64,000 nucleotides of DNA, from assembly GCA_028280405.1 (NCBI GenBank), contig JANQLW010000012.1, positions 1 through 64,000 of the forward strand. Reading direction: 5' to 3'. The notes under the pieces are model-generated. The model saw nothing but the letters and a program-made list of their open reading frames with translations. It did no database searches and was not told the origin of the DNA. Source of the stretch: Bacteroidales bacterium (GTDB lineage Bacteria > Bacteroidota > Bacteroidia > Bacteroidales > GCA-2711565). Below are positions 8,175 through 16,623 of this stretch, one piece after another (the first letter of the stretch is position 1; each line of letters starts with the position of its first letter). The position numbers and the translations under genes were made by a program.

Positions 8175-10037
8175 TTATAAAAACCAAGGCTTTTCAGTAT
8201 CCTTTGTAATTAGGTTCAAATTCAATTCCTTAAAATGCTTACTAAAATCGGCTATTAGTTTTGGATAAAATGATGAAACAGGCAAAGACTTAGCATTAAA
8301 TCCACGATAATTTGCACCTGAGAGGTTTAGAATATCTTGCAAATAAGCTTTATTATTTTTAAAGCTATCAGCTTGATTGCTGTAATGAAAATCTATATGA
8401 AGTGGATTTCCGTAACTTTTAATAGCTTTAGAATTATGAAAGTTTAATCCTTCTGTCCATAATAAATATTGCATATCACTAATTTGAACATATGAACTTT
8501 CAAAAGGAACCAATGAGTTCTTTCCTAAATTAAACCCAATAAAATCTGATTTGTCATTAATCTTGATGATGGATAATTCAACATCATTGCCAGCTTCTGA
8601 TAAAATCTGTTCAATGGTTTTTATCTCGTCTTTGTTCAATTTCTGAGGAATATGAAATATAATTTTTTTATAACTATCGTTTTCTTGAAGAATTTCAGAG
8701 ATACTATTTGTAATAGCTTCTATAAATTTTGATTTAACGGTTTCGTCTGCTAATTGCTTAATGGAAATGAATTTACCTGATGAATCAATTAATACTGAAT
8801 ACGAAAAGAAACGTTCATATCTTTTTTCCTCTCTATTGTATTTATGAGACTGACCAATACCCACAATTAAGCAGTTTTTGTGACTTGGTTCTACAATCCA
8901 GGGAACTCCACCAAGTTTTGAAAATATTTGAATAGCTATATTACTGACAGACCATTTTATAGTATTAGGATTTCTAATAGTTTCGGTATGTACAGTTTGT
9001 ACAGGAATGTTTTCCTGTAAGCACTGATGCTTCAATTGATAATAAAATTCTTCTTCTTTTTCGGGAGTAACCGAGATAACAATAGGATTATTTTGCTCGC
9101 TTGTTTTCACATCTTCTAAAACCCTTTTTATTTCTTGTAATGAAAAATCGGTTAAAATAATCCCCTTTGTATTCACTTTACTTTGTTTAGATAGGTATAG
9201 TTTGTCCAAGCCTTTAAAGGTGAAAAAAGAACCGTTCAATGCTTTCACTAATTCCTGAGCAAAACTTTTATGCTCTTTCTTATACAGATAAAAATAAAAC
9301 GGCTGTTTTGAAACTTCTTCAATAGGACCATGTTGCATTACCCCATTAAATTGAGAATTGGCTGTTTTATTTCCATTAAAAATATAAGTTTTCGGTTTTA
9401 AGGTATCAGCCTTAACTTTTTGTAACTGTTTTGATATTGATAATTCCTGAGAAATAGTTTGAATAGCAGAAATATACTTTTGAATAAATGATGATATGAT
9501 TTCGTATCTGTCTATATTGAAATTTTTATTTTCTCTATAACTTACATCTAAACTTAAAGAGTATTTCTGTACTTCCCGATTAAATGGATAGTCTTTGTTT
9601 TGCAAAAATTTATAATCCAGTAAAAAGCCGAACTGTTTAGTTTCTTTTAGATAATAAGGCTCAATCCAAACTGTTTTTTTGCCGATAACTGTACTGTCTG
9701 CTGATTTTATAGTTTGTAAATAAACATAAGTACGATTTCTATTTATCTTACTGTGTTTTTCGGTAGTTTTTATTTCTGTTTGTTTAAGTTTTTCCTTTAA
9801 AAGAAAATGCAAATAGCGATTAACCAAGCCCAAAGGTACATTTAACGAATTGACTTCTGCCCGTTCCGCTTGCTCAAAATCTGAGAACGATACCCAATAT
9901 TGCTCATCATCAATCCAAAATTTTCTAATATCGTCACTCCACAGTTTTTCTTCCGTAAGTGCTTGTTTTCGATAAATCTCAAAATTGAAATTTGAAGTAT
10001 TAAGCGGTAAAAAATTTAATGTAATATCATATTTCAT
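8175..10037 (-). CDS. Argonaute/PIWI-domain protein (pAgo), apparently nuclease-dead
   Basis: A 620-residue protein. The N-terminal half (1-270) is probably N/linker/PAZ-like but diverged. A MID-like region spans about 280-380, then a PIWI region starts at LGGVPWIVEP (about 375) and LIVGIGQSHK (about 387). In active PIWI domains the first catalytic Asp follows VGI; here it is Gly (GIG). The second catalytic position, normally near RDG, reads IIFHIPQKLNKDE. Guide-directed cleavage is therefore unlikely. The gene overlaps hsdS by 4 nt (10034-10037) and precedes the SIR2 gene by 12 bp, making a single transcriptional unit with the type I R-M genes. Assignment rests on the GG-PW...VGI signature and size. 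Confidence 0.75.
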   Translation of the reverse strand: MKYDITLNFLPLNTSNFNFEIYRKQALTEEKLWSDDIRKFWIDDEQYWVSFSDFEQAERAEVNSLNVPLGLVNRYLHFLLKEKLKQTEIKTTEKHSKINRNRTYVYLQTIKSADSTVIGKKTVWIEPYYLKETKQFGFLLDYKFLQNKDYPFNREVQKYSLSLDVSYRENKNFNIDRYEIISSFIQKYISAIQTISQELSISKQLQKVKADTLKPKTYIFNGNKTANSQFNGVMQHGPIEEVSKQPFYFYLYKKEHKSFAQELVKALNGSFFTFKGLDKLYLSKQSKVNTKGIILTDFSLQEIKRVLEDVKTSEQNNPIVISVTPEKEEEFYYQLKHQCLQENIPVQTVHTETIRNPNTIKWSVSNIAIQIFSKLGGVPWIVEPSHKNCLIVGIGQSHKYNREEKRYERFFSYSVLIDSSGKFISIKQLADETVKSKFIEAITNSISEILQENDSYKKIIFHIPQKLNKDEIKTIEQILSEAGNDVELSIIKINDKSDFIGFNLGKNSLVPFESSYVQISDMQYLLWTEGLNFHNSKAIKSYGNPLHIDFHYSNQADSFKNNKAYLQDILNLSGANYRGFNAKSLPVSSFYPKLIADFSKHFKELNLNLITKDTEKPWFL

Positions 10038-11350
10038 AATACTTCCTCTTTAATGGTTATTTCCTTAGGCTTCAGAGCCTCCCTTAAAACCTGACTTAAA
10101 AGCATTTCGTTTTGTACTTGGCTGTTTTTTATACTCACTTCCAAACTATCGCAATATGCCATTAACTCATCTAATTTGGCTACTATGCGTTGCTGTTCGG
10201 AAAGAGGAGGCAGAGGTAAAAGAGTATTCTCAAATTGAACATTTGTAATACTGGGTGAATTAAAGCCAACCATCATTTCCTCAAATTTTTTATTTAGGTC
10301 AGGATTTAACAAGAAATAAAAGATATATTTTGTGTTTACTGAAATTGGTTTAAAAACATTAAATCCTGTCGTACCAATCATTTGAGGTAGTTCTTCTTCA
10401 ATAATTGCAATATTTCTCAGGTAAGGTCTTACAGTTGAATAAACAATAAAACCTTTCTTTAAAATTCTCCTTGCTCTTGTTGAAAGTTCAGAAACACGAC
10501 TTGTTTTCATTTCTCTAATCAACTGTCTTGAATTGTCTATACAGTCAATATCAACATAGTTTATAATTGTATCTGCTGATAATTTTTTTTGAATGTCTAA
10601 ATTATCAGTATAAAATATTGGAATACCCAGCCTGCACCAAACCCAACTTTCAGGAATTTCAAATGGAATTTCATCTTCTGAAATTGGAGGTAAAGGTTTT
10701 TGTTTCTTGATTTTTTTCTCTTTTATCAATTTGTCTTTTTCGGCTTTTATTTTGGCAAGGAGTTCTGTTGCTGTTTCGTTCGCACCGTTTTGCTTTACCA
10801 GTTTGCCTTGCATGGCTTCACGTAAAAAGGCTTGGCGAAGTTGTTTTACTAAATCAAGCTGATAGAGTATTTCTGCAGATAAAGTGTTATTTGCCGTTTC
10901 CAATTCTTTGTATTCTTCAACAAACTTTCTCTGTTCATCCAAAGGTGGTAAAGGAACTTCAATATTTGCAATTTCTTTCATTGGCAAAGTTACATTTGCC
11001 ATTCCTCGCATACGGCTAACAAGTTCTTTTTCTCTATTTGAGTCAAGAAAACGATATAAAAATTCTGCACTTAAAATATTGCTATCATTTGGAATAACAG
11101 CGCAAAGTATATTACCAACGGCAAATTTACCTGTTTGATAATGAATTCTTTTTAAACTTCTGTGTCCATGACCTGTTGAAGAAACTAAAGGAATGACAAC
11201 TGCATCTCCTTCAAAATGATATTCATTGTGCGATTTTCTTTCTTCGCTGGTAACAACTAAAGGATATTCGCCTGGAATAGCTTTGGTAATTCCAATCTTT
11301 CCTTTTGTAATTGAACTCAAATCGCCTAATTTTCTTTTCTCCCAACTCAT
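10034..11350 (-). CDS. hsdS: Type I restriction enzyme specificity subunit HsdS
   Basis: A 438-residue protein with two target-recognition domains, each followed by a conserved helical repeat. The first ends LPPLDEQRKFVEEY...LRQAFLREAMQGKL (about 135-185) and the second LPPLSEQQRIVAKLDELMAY...LREALKPK (about 380-430). Each TRD reads half of a bipartite DNA target. The start overlaps the hsdM stop by 4 nt and the end overlaps the pAgo start by 4 nt, so all three are translationally coupled. The sequence is full length with no frameshift. Confidence 0.95.
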   Translation of the reverse strand: MSWEKRKLGDLSSITKGKIGITKAIPGEYPLVVTSEERKSHNEYHFEGDAVVIPLVSSTGHGHRSLKRIHYQTGKFAVGNILCAVIPNDSNILSAEFLYRFLDSNREKELVSRMRGMANVTLPMKEIANIEVPLPPLDEQRKFVEEYKELETANNTLSAEILYQLDLVKQLRQAFLREAMQGKLVKQNGANETATELLAKIKAEKDKLIKEKKIKKQKPLPPISEDEIPFEIPESWVWCRLGIPIFYTDNLDIQKKLSADTIINYVDIDCIDNSRQLIREMKTSRVSELSTRARRILKKGFIVYSTVRPYLRNIAIIEEELPQMIGTTGFNVFKPISVNTKYIFYFLLNPDLNKKFEEMMVGFNSPSITNVQFENTLLPLPPLSEQQRIVAKLDELMAYCDSLEVSIKNSQVQNEMLLSQVLREALKPKEITIKEEVL

Positions 11351-12783
11351 TTAACAGCTTCTCTTATTTGAGTTAATAAATTATGGCTTTTGTCAAAAGA
11401 AGCATCTAACATTTCCATCAATTCCGAACTACTGTATTCAATTACTTCTTCTTTTTTATGCGGATTATTAATGTCTAAATCGTAATTGCGTTCAATTATG
11501 GTTTGTATATCAACTTTCCAACAAACTTCACTTTCTTTTCGGTCATTCCACCATTTTTTAATTGGTTTAAGTTCCTTTAGTTGTAAAGGCTTTGTCATAC
11601 TGTACGACTTGTAATCTTCTGGCAGACGATGTTCGTAATACCAAATCTCTTTCGTTGGTTCTCCTTTAGTAAAAAACAAAAGGTTTGTAGCTACCGTTGC
11701 ATAAGGTTTGAAAACAGAATTTGGCAAACGGATAATGGTGTGCAAATTACAATCTTCTAAAAGTTTTTGCCTTACCCTTTGTTTTACGCCATCGCCAGTA
11801 AGTGAACCGTCAGGTAAAACAATTCCTGCACGTCCGCCTTGTTTTAACAAGTATATCATTAAGATTAAGAATAGGTCGGCACTTTCTTTTGTCCTGAAAT
11901 TCTGAGGAAAATTGTTTTCGTTATTATTTGCAACAATACCACCAAAAGGAGGATTTGCCAAAATTGCGTTTACTCTATTTTTCTCTGTGTAATTGCTTAA
12001 TGGTTGGTCTAAACTATCACGGAACGTAATGTTTGGCACTTCCATGTCGTGCAAAATTAAATTTGTTGTAGCCAACAAATAAGGTAATGGCTTGTATTCC
12101 CAACCGATTATATTTTCCGCAATGCTTTGGCGTTCTTCAACGCTATTGGCTTGTTTTTTCAAATGCTCAATTGCAGCCGTTAAATAACCACCAGTTCCAC
12201 AAGACGGGTCAAGGATTTTCTCGCCCAATTGCGGATTAATTATTTCAGTAATAAACTGAGTAATGGCTCTTGGTGTATAAAATTCACCAGATTTACCAGC
12301 AGATTGTAGTTCCTTTAAAATGGTTTCGTACAGCTCGCCAAATGCGTGTTTGTCTTTGGTGGTGTTAAAATCAATTTCATTGAGCTTATTCAACACCTTG
12401 CGGATATTTGTTCCGCTTTTCATATAGTTGTTGTTGCCCTCAAAAACTTCACGAAGTATCAACGCACGTTTGTATTTCACATCTTCCGATGGCACAAGCT
12501 GAATATCTTTCAATTGCTTGAACAGCTTATTGTCAACAAAGCTTTGAAGTTCATCGCCTGTAATTCCTTCATCATCGCCAGCCCATTCGTCCCAATGCAG
12601 TTCAGCTGGTATCGGACTAACATAGTTGTCGTCCATTAATTCCAATTCCTTGTCTTTATCGGAAAAGATTTTGTAGAAAAGCATCCATCCCAATTGCTCA
12701 ATTCTTTGAGCATCACCATTCAGCCCTGTGTCTGTCCACATTATTTTGCGGATGCTGTCCAATATTCCTTTTAAATTTGCCAT
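11347..12783 (-). CDS. hsdM: Type I restriction-modification DNA methyltransferase HsdM
   Basis: A 478-residue N6-adenine methyltransferase. It has an N-terminal HsdM helical domain (1-140), GEFYTPRAITQFI (about 168), SAM-binding motif DPSCGTGGYLTAA (about 193) and catalytic motif NPPFGG (about 276). With HsdS it methylates the host target; with HsdR it completes the restriction complex. It starts 3 bp after the hsdR stop codon and overlaps hsdS by 4 nt. All key motifs are intact. Confidence 0.96.
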   Translation of the reverse strand: MANLKGILDSIRKIMWTDTGLNGDAQRIEQLGWMLFYKIFSDKDKELELMDDNYVSPIPAELHWDEWAGDDEGITGDELQSFVDNKLFKQLKDIQLVPSEDVKYKRALILREVFEGNNNYMKSGTNIRKVLNKLNEIDFNTTKDKHAFGELYETILKELQSAGKSGEFYTPRAITQFITEIINPQLGEKILDPSCGTGGYLTAAIEHLKKQANSVEERQSIAENIIGWEYKPLPYLLATTNLILHDMEVPNITFRDSLDQPLSNYTEKNRVNAILANPPFGGIVANNNENNFPQNFRTKESADLFLILMIYLLKQGGRAGIVLPDGSLTGDGVKQRVRQKLLEDCNLHTIIRLPNSVFKPYATVATNLLFFTKGEPTKEIWYYEHRLPEDYKSYSMTKPLQLKELKPIKKWWNDRKESEVCWKVDIQTIIERNYDLDINNPHKKEEVIEYSSSELMEMLDASFDKSHNLLTQIREAVK

Positions 12784-12786
12784 TTA

Positions 12787-15183
12787 TTAAGCACCTGTAT
12801 TATAAAGTTCGTATTCCAATTCTTTAACCGCCTCTAAATATTTTGCCTTACTTCCAAACTGTTTTATAATTTCCATTGGAGAGCCATAATCGGTTAAAGG
12901 TTTTACTTTTAAAATATCCATACTTTCAATATTGGTAACGCCTTCGTCAGCGTATTTATCAAGCAGACTTTCTAAAACCTTATGGGCTTCGCTACCATAT
13001 TTTGTAAAGTAATCTCGTTTTTTCACATTGTTTACCCGTTCTTTTCTTGTAAGTGGTGGTTGGTCATAAGCAACGTGGCAGATTAAATCGAACAAGTCAA
13101 CTTCTCGGTTTACTGCATCTCGCAAAGCTTCAACCAAAACACCTTGCTCTTCCAGTTCTTTTATAATTGTTTCTTTTTTGTCAGAGCTGTTCCACTTATT
13201 CAAAAAATCATCAAGCGAAGCATATTGCCCTTTAATCAGTTCTTTTGTATGGTCTTTTAAACTTGTGGTGATGGGTTTTCCGTCATTGTCGAAATACATT
13301 TCACGACTTATCAAAATAGAAACGTCAACACCGTTTACATAAACCTTTTGTCGTGGTTCACTTACTTTGTCGGTAGTCGTTTGCGGTTCGGGATAACGAA
13401 TTTCAGGTTCAATTTCTATTTCTTCGCCTGAAATTTCATCAACGATTGGCGAAGTGTCGTTTTCTTCTTCGTCAACAATATTGCTTAAATCGGTGTCTTC
13501 CGCAACTGGTTTTACACGAATTGGGTCACCGTCAAAATCAGGGTCAGCAAATAAGTCTGTTACATTTCTAAAGTCAAGAATTGTAAAATACAGCTTATTA
13601 AATTCCTCATTAATTCGTGTTCCTCTACCAATAATTTGTTTGAATTTGGTCATTGATTTAATCTCGCTATCCAAAACAATTACTTTGCAGGTTTGAGCGT
13701 CAACGCCAGTCGTCATTAATTCCGATGTAGTTGCAATTACAGGATAACGTTCTTCGGGATTTATAAAATTATCAAGTTCCCTTTTCCCTTCTTCATTATC
13801 ACCTGTAATCTGCATAATGTATTTATGATTGTTAGCAACTAAATCACTGTTCAGATTTGATAATGCTGTACGCATTCTTTCTGCGTGGTCAATATCAGAG
13901 CAGAATACTATTGTTTTTGCGAAGCGGTCTAAACCGCTCATAAATTCGGTCAACTTTTTAGCAACAATCTGAGTCCTTTCATCAATTACCAACGTGCGGT
14001 CGAAATCCTTTCTGTTGTAAACACGGTCTACTACTTCATTTCCGTCTTTATCTTTCTTTCCTTTTTCTGGTCGCCACCCTTCAGCATCAACGTTCAGGTT
14101 TACTCGAACAACACGGTAAGGAGCCAAGAAACCATCGTCAATTCCTTGTTTCAAAGAATACGTATAAACTGGCTCACCAAAATATTCAATATTTGAAACT
14201 TCATTGGTTTCCTTTGGTGTAGCTGTCAAACCGATATGAGTTGCCTTTTTGAAGTAAGTCAATATTTCCCGCCAGGCACTATCTTCTTTTGCACTACCTC
14301 TGTGACACTCATCAATTACGACTAAATCAAAGAATTCAGGAGAAAATTGTTTGTAAGCATTTGCTTGTTCATCAGCACCCGACAAACCTTGATACAAAGC
14401 CAAGTAAACCTCATAGCTTTTATCAATCATTCGGTGTTTTACAACCGTCATTTTGTCTTTGAAATGTTTGAAATCTCCTCTTCGGGTTTGGTCAACTAAA
14501 GCGTTACGGTCAGCTAAAAACAGTATTCTCTTTTTAGTTCCACTTTTCCAAAGTCTGTGTATGATTTGAAAAGCAGTGTATGTTTTTCCTGTTCCCGTTG
14601 CCATTACCAAAATAATTCTGTCTTGTCCTTTCGCAATGGCTTCAATTGTCCGGTTGACTGAGTTTTGTTGGTAATATCGTGGTGTTCTTCCACTACCGTC
14701 AAAAAAGTAATCTTGTTCAACTACTTTTTCAGCTTCTGGAGTTTCAATTCCTTTGAATTGTTTGTATTTCGCCCAAAGTTCTTGTGGATTTGGGAAACTG
14801 TTATTGTCTAACTCGGTTTCAATGTTACCAGATGTTTGGGTTTTGTCATGAAACAAAAATCCGTCTCCGTTGCTGCTGAAAACAAAAGGAATATCTAATG
14901 CTTTAGCGTAATTGAGTCCTTGTTGCATTCCTGCACTTACAGAATGTTTGTTGTCTTTTGCTTCTACAATTGCAATCGGAATGTTTGGTTTGTAGTAAAG
15001 AATATAATCAGCTCGTTTTCTTGCTCCACGGGCAGTCAGTTTACCTCTGACATATATTTTCCCATCAGTAAAAGAAACTTCCTCAAGCAGTTGTGTTTGA
15101 GTATCCCATCCAGCTTTTTTGATAGCAGGAGTAATAAACTTTGTGCATATATCTCTTTCCGATAAACTTTTCTTATCTATCAT
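12787..15183 (-). CDS. hsdR: Type I restriction endonuclease subunit HsdR
   Basis: A 798-residue motor/nuclease subunit (EcoEI-like size). The N-terminal endonuclease domain contains ADYILYYKPNIPIAIVEAKD (about 57-77, a PD-ExK type core). The SF2 translocase has Walker A VMATGTGKTYTAF (about 195), DECHRGSAKED (about 290), TATP and QIIGRGTRINE (about 520). A C-terminal helical region follows. This is the first gene of the five-gene minus-strand operon. The start at 15183 lies just downstream of an attC-like remnant, and no second ATG with better context is seen. Confidence 0.95.
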   Translation of the reverse strand: MIDKKSLSERDICTKFITPAIKKAGWDTQTQLLEEVSFTDGKIYVRGKLTARGARKRADYILYYKPNIPIAIVEAKDNKHSVSAGMQQGLNYAKALDIPFVFSSNGDGFLFHDKTQTSGNIETELDNNSFPNPQELWAKYKQFKGIETPEAEKVVEQDYFFDGSGRTPRYYQQNSVNRTIEAIAKGQDRIILVMATGTGKTYTAFQIIHRLWKSGTKKRILFLADRNALVDQTRRGDFKHFKDKMTVVKHRMIDKSYEVYLALYQGLSGADEQANAYKQFSPEFFDLVVIDECHRGSAKEDSAWREILTYFKKATHIGLTATPKETNEVSNIEYFGEPVYTYSLKQGIDDGFLAPYRVVRVNLNVDAEGWRPEKGKKDKDGNEVVDRVYNRKDFDRTLVIDERTQIVAKKLTEFMSGLDRFAKTIVFCSDIDHAERMRTALSNLNSDLVANNHKYIMQITGDNEEGKRELDNFINPEERYPVIATTSELMTTGVDAQTCKVIVLDSEIKSMTKFKQIIGRGTRINEEFNKLYFTILDFRNVTDLFADPDFDGDPIRVKPVAEDTDLSNIVDEEENDTSPIVDEISGEEIEIEPEIRYPEPQTTTDKVSEPRQKVYVNGVDVSILISREMYFDNDGKPITTSLKDHTKELIKGQYASLDDFLNKWNSSDKKETIIKELEEQGVLVEALRDAVNREVDLFDLICHVAYDQPPLTRKERVNNVKKRDYFTKYGSEAHKVLESLLDKYADEGVTNIESMDILKVKPLTDYGSPMEIIKQFGSKAKYLEAVKELEYELYNTGA

Positions 15184-15442
15184 AGTTATTCCAATTTGTC
15201 ATTACAAAGATACTCGTCAATGGAACGCAGGCAAGATTTGGCTCTTTTGCAAAGTTTAGGTTGTGGGTCGGTTTGTGTGACTTTGCAAATGTGCCAAATG
15301 TGGGTAGGCAGAGAAATTTAAAAAAATGCGAAGCGAGGGCTTTTTCTTTCTTGTTCTTTTTCAGTTCATTTATTCCACTTTTCATATTTAAATTATCCTG
15401 TCTGTTTATAATGTATTCGGTCTTTTTAGTATGAAGCACAAC
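15184..15442 (-). other. Operon leader holding R' box and attC-like palindrome (site F)
   Basis: The R'-like box GTTGTGC (15436-15442, minus) marks the start of the cassette that carries the hsd operon; the other half of this recombination site is missing beyond about 15460. Within the leader, 15231-15287 resembles the core of site E: GCTCTTTTGCA...TGCAAATGTGC in both. A short open frame read through this region (15173-15439) is an artefact of the repeat. Confidence 0.5.
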
Positions 15443-15823
15443 GTTTGTGTAAGTGCTAATTGTATTTATTTAATATATGTGATAATTATTAAAAACATAC
15501 TATTTAATAGTTATATATAATAAATAGGTGCCAAGAGTACCTTTGATTTTTTGTAAAATATTTATTGTTAACAAAATAAGTTATATATAAGATACTCTTG
15601 ATAACATCTATTAATATTTACGTAGTCACATTAAAATCAATCTCGAATACTTATTATTATTCGTGGGGAGTATTGCCAAAAAATCTTCTATTTATAATAA
15701 TAAGTATGCCTTCCAATTATTCTTTCTAATGTTAAAATCATGTTTTTAGAAAGAATAAAGTAAATTTAAGAAAAGTAATGAGATTCACAATTATTTAGAC
15801 CTATAATAATTGTATTATTTACT
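15443..15823. other. AT-rich spacer between the two cassette arrays
   Basis: About 380 bp of very AT-rich DNA with no open frame of note. Near-repeats ATAATAATAAGTAT and TTTCTAGAAAGAATAA-like stretches occur around 15645-15770. It separates the minus-strand array from the HTH gene and plus-strand array. I see no recognisable integron integrase or attI. Confidence 0.4.
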
Positions 15824-16066
15824 TCATTGTATTTGCAAGTATTCATTAAGCGATGTTTCCGTAATTAAACCTGATTTAGTGGTTTTGAGGTAGTCATTTT
15901 TAACAAGTTTCTGGATGGTTGCGTGTGCTTTTCCTAATCTTTTTGCAACTTGGTTGATACTATAAAGTTTTGGTATTTCATTTTTCTTTTTCCCTTCGTC
16001 TGTTTCTTTGATAGCTTCTTTTATTAGTGCTTTTAGTTTTTCAGGTGTTGTGATAATTAGTTCCAT
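15824..16066 (-). CDS. Small helix-turn-helix (HTH_17/excisionase-like) protein
   Basis: An 80-residue protein. An acidic/basic N-terminal helix is followed by LYSINQVAKRLGKAHATIQK, a MerR/excisionase-type winged HTH, and a short C-terminal strand-helix GLITETSLNEYLQ. Such proteins bind DNA near the att sites or promoters of mobile elements and act as excisionases or regulators. It stands alone between two cassette arrays, far from the integrase, so it may be a relic of an older insertion. Confidence 0.72.
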   Translation of the reverse strand: MELIITTPEKLKALIKEAIKETDEGKKKNEIPKLYSINQVAKRLGKAHATIQKLVKNDYLKTTKSGLITETSLNEYLQIQ

Positions 16067-16560
16067 AGATTTTATTTATTATTACTTTATTTAAATTTAA
16101 TATTAGTAGTGGTTTTATTATATTTGATATTGCTTAGTATTACTGTTTTATGATAAAAATTGCACTCCCCTATACAATGGGAAAGATGATAGCTATTATT
16201 GTAAATACAGGTAAATAAGCCTATAGATAGGCACAGAGGTTAGATTTTTATGGTAGAATAAAGTTAGTTACATAATTACCAAAACAGGGATGCAAAGGGC
16301 TAGTTCCGACTTTGGTTTGGCAATGATGGCTTAACTTGAGAAGACTTGTTAGTATTATCGGCTTAGACAGCTTAAAGCAATACCTGGGAAGTATTGTGCA
16401 TTTAATTTGGATAGCCTAACCATATTAAAGCCTATTTTAAGCTGTTTCCTCATTTTTAAGAAACAGTTGAAAGAAAAAACCGAAAATGCTCTTTTTAAGC
16501 TGAATTTAATAAAACAGAACTATATAAACCCGATGCAAAGAGGTTTTTAGACAGACTGCC
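16067..16560. other. Non-coding stretch with decayed sequence before the plus-strand array
   Basis: No intact gene. Short fragments in different frames look like remains of a coding sequence near 16320-16460, for example LRRLVSIIGLDSLKQYLG from about 16338 on the plus strand; I cannot identify it. The stretch ends at the R'-like box GTTAGGT at 16561-16567, which opens the next cassette. The left half of that recombination site is missing. Confidence 0.35.
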
Positions 16561-16567
16561 GTTAGGT
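16561..16567 (+). other. Integron-type R' box opening the plus-strand array (site G)
   Basis: GTTAGGT fits the consensus GTTRRRY. The ten bases from here (GTTAGGTGTA) are complementary to the R'' end of the same cassette (AACACCTAAC, 17887-17896) at nine of ten positions. The left half of the site is absent. Confidence 0.65.
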
Positions 16568-16623
16568 GTAATACAGTCCGCGATGATGAACAAATATTAC
16601 TATGAGATTTAAAACTGAAGCAA

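Noticed and set aside
15173-15439. 88-codon frame upstream of hsdR
   Set aside because: It reads through the attC-like palindrome; similar sequence occurs at 7.0 kb without this frame.
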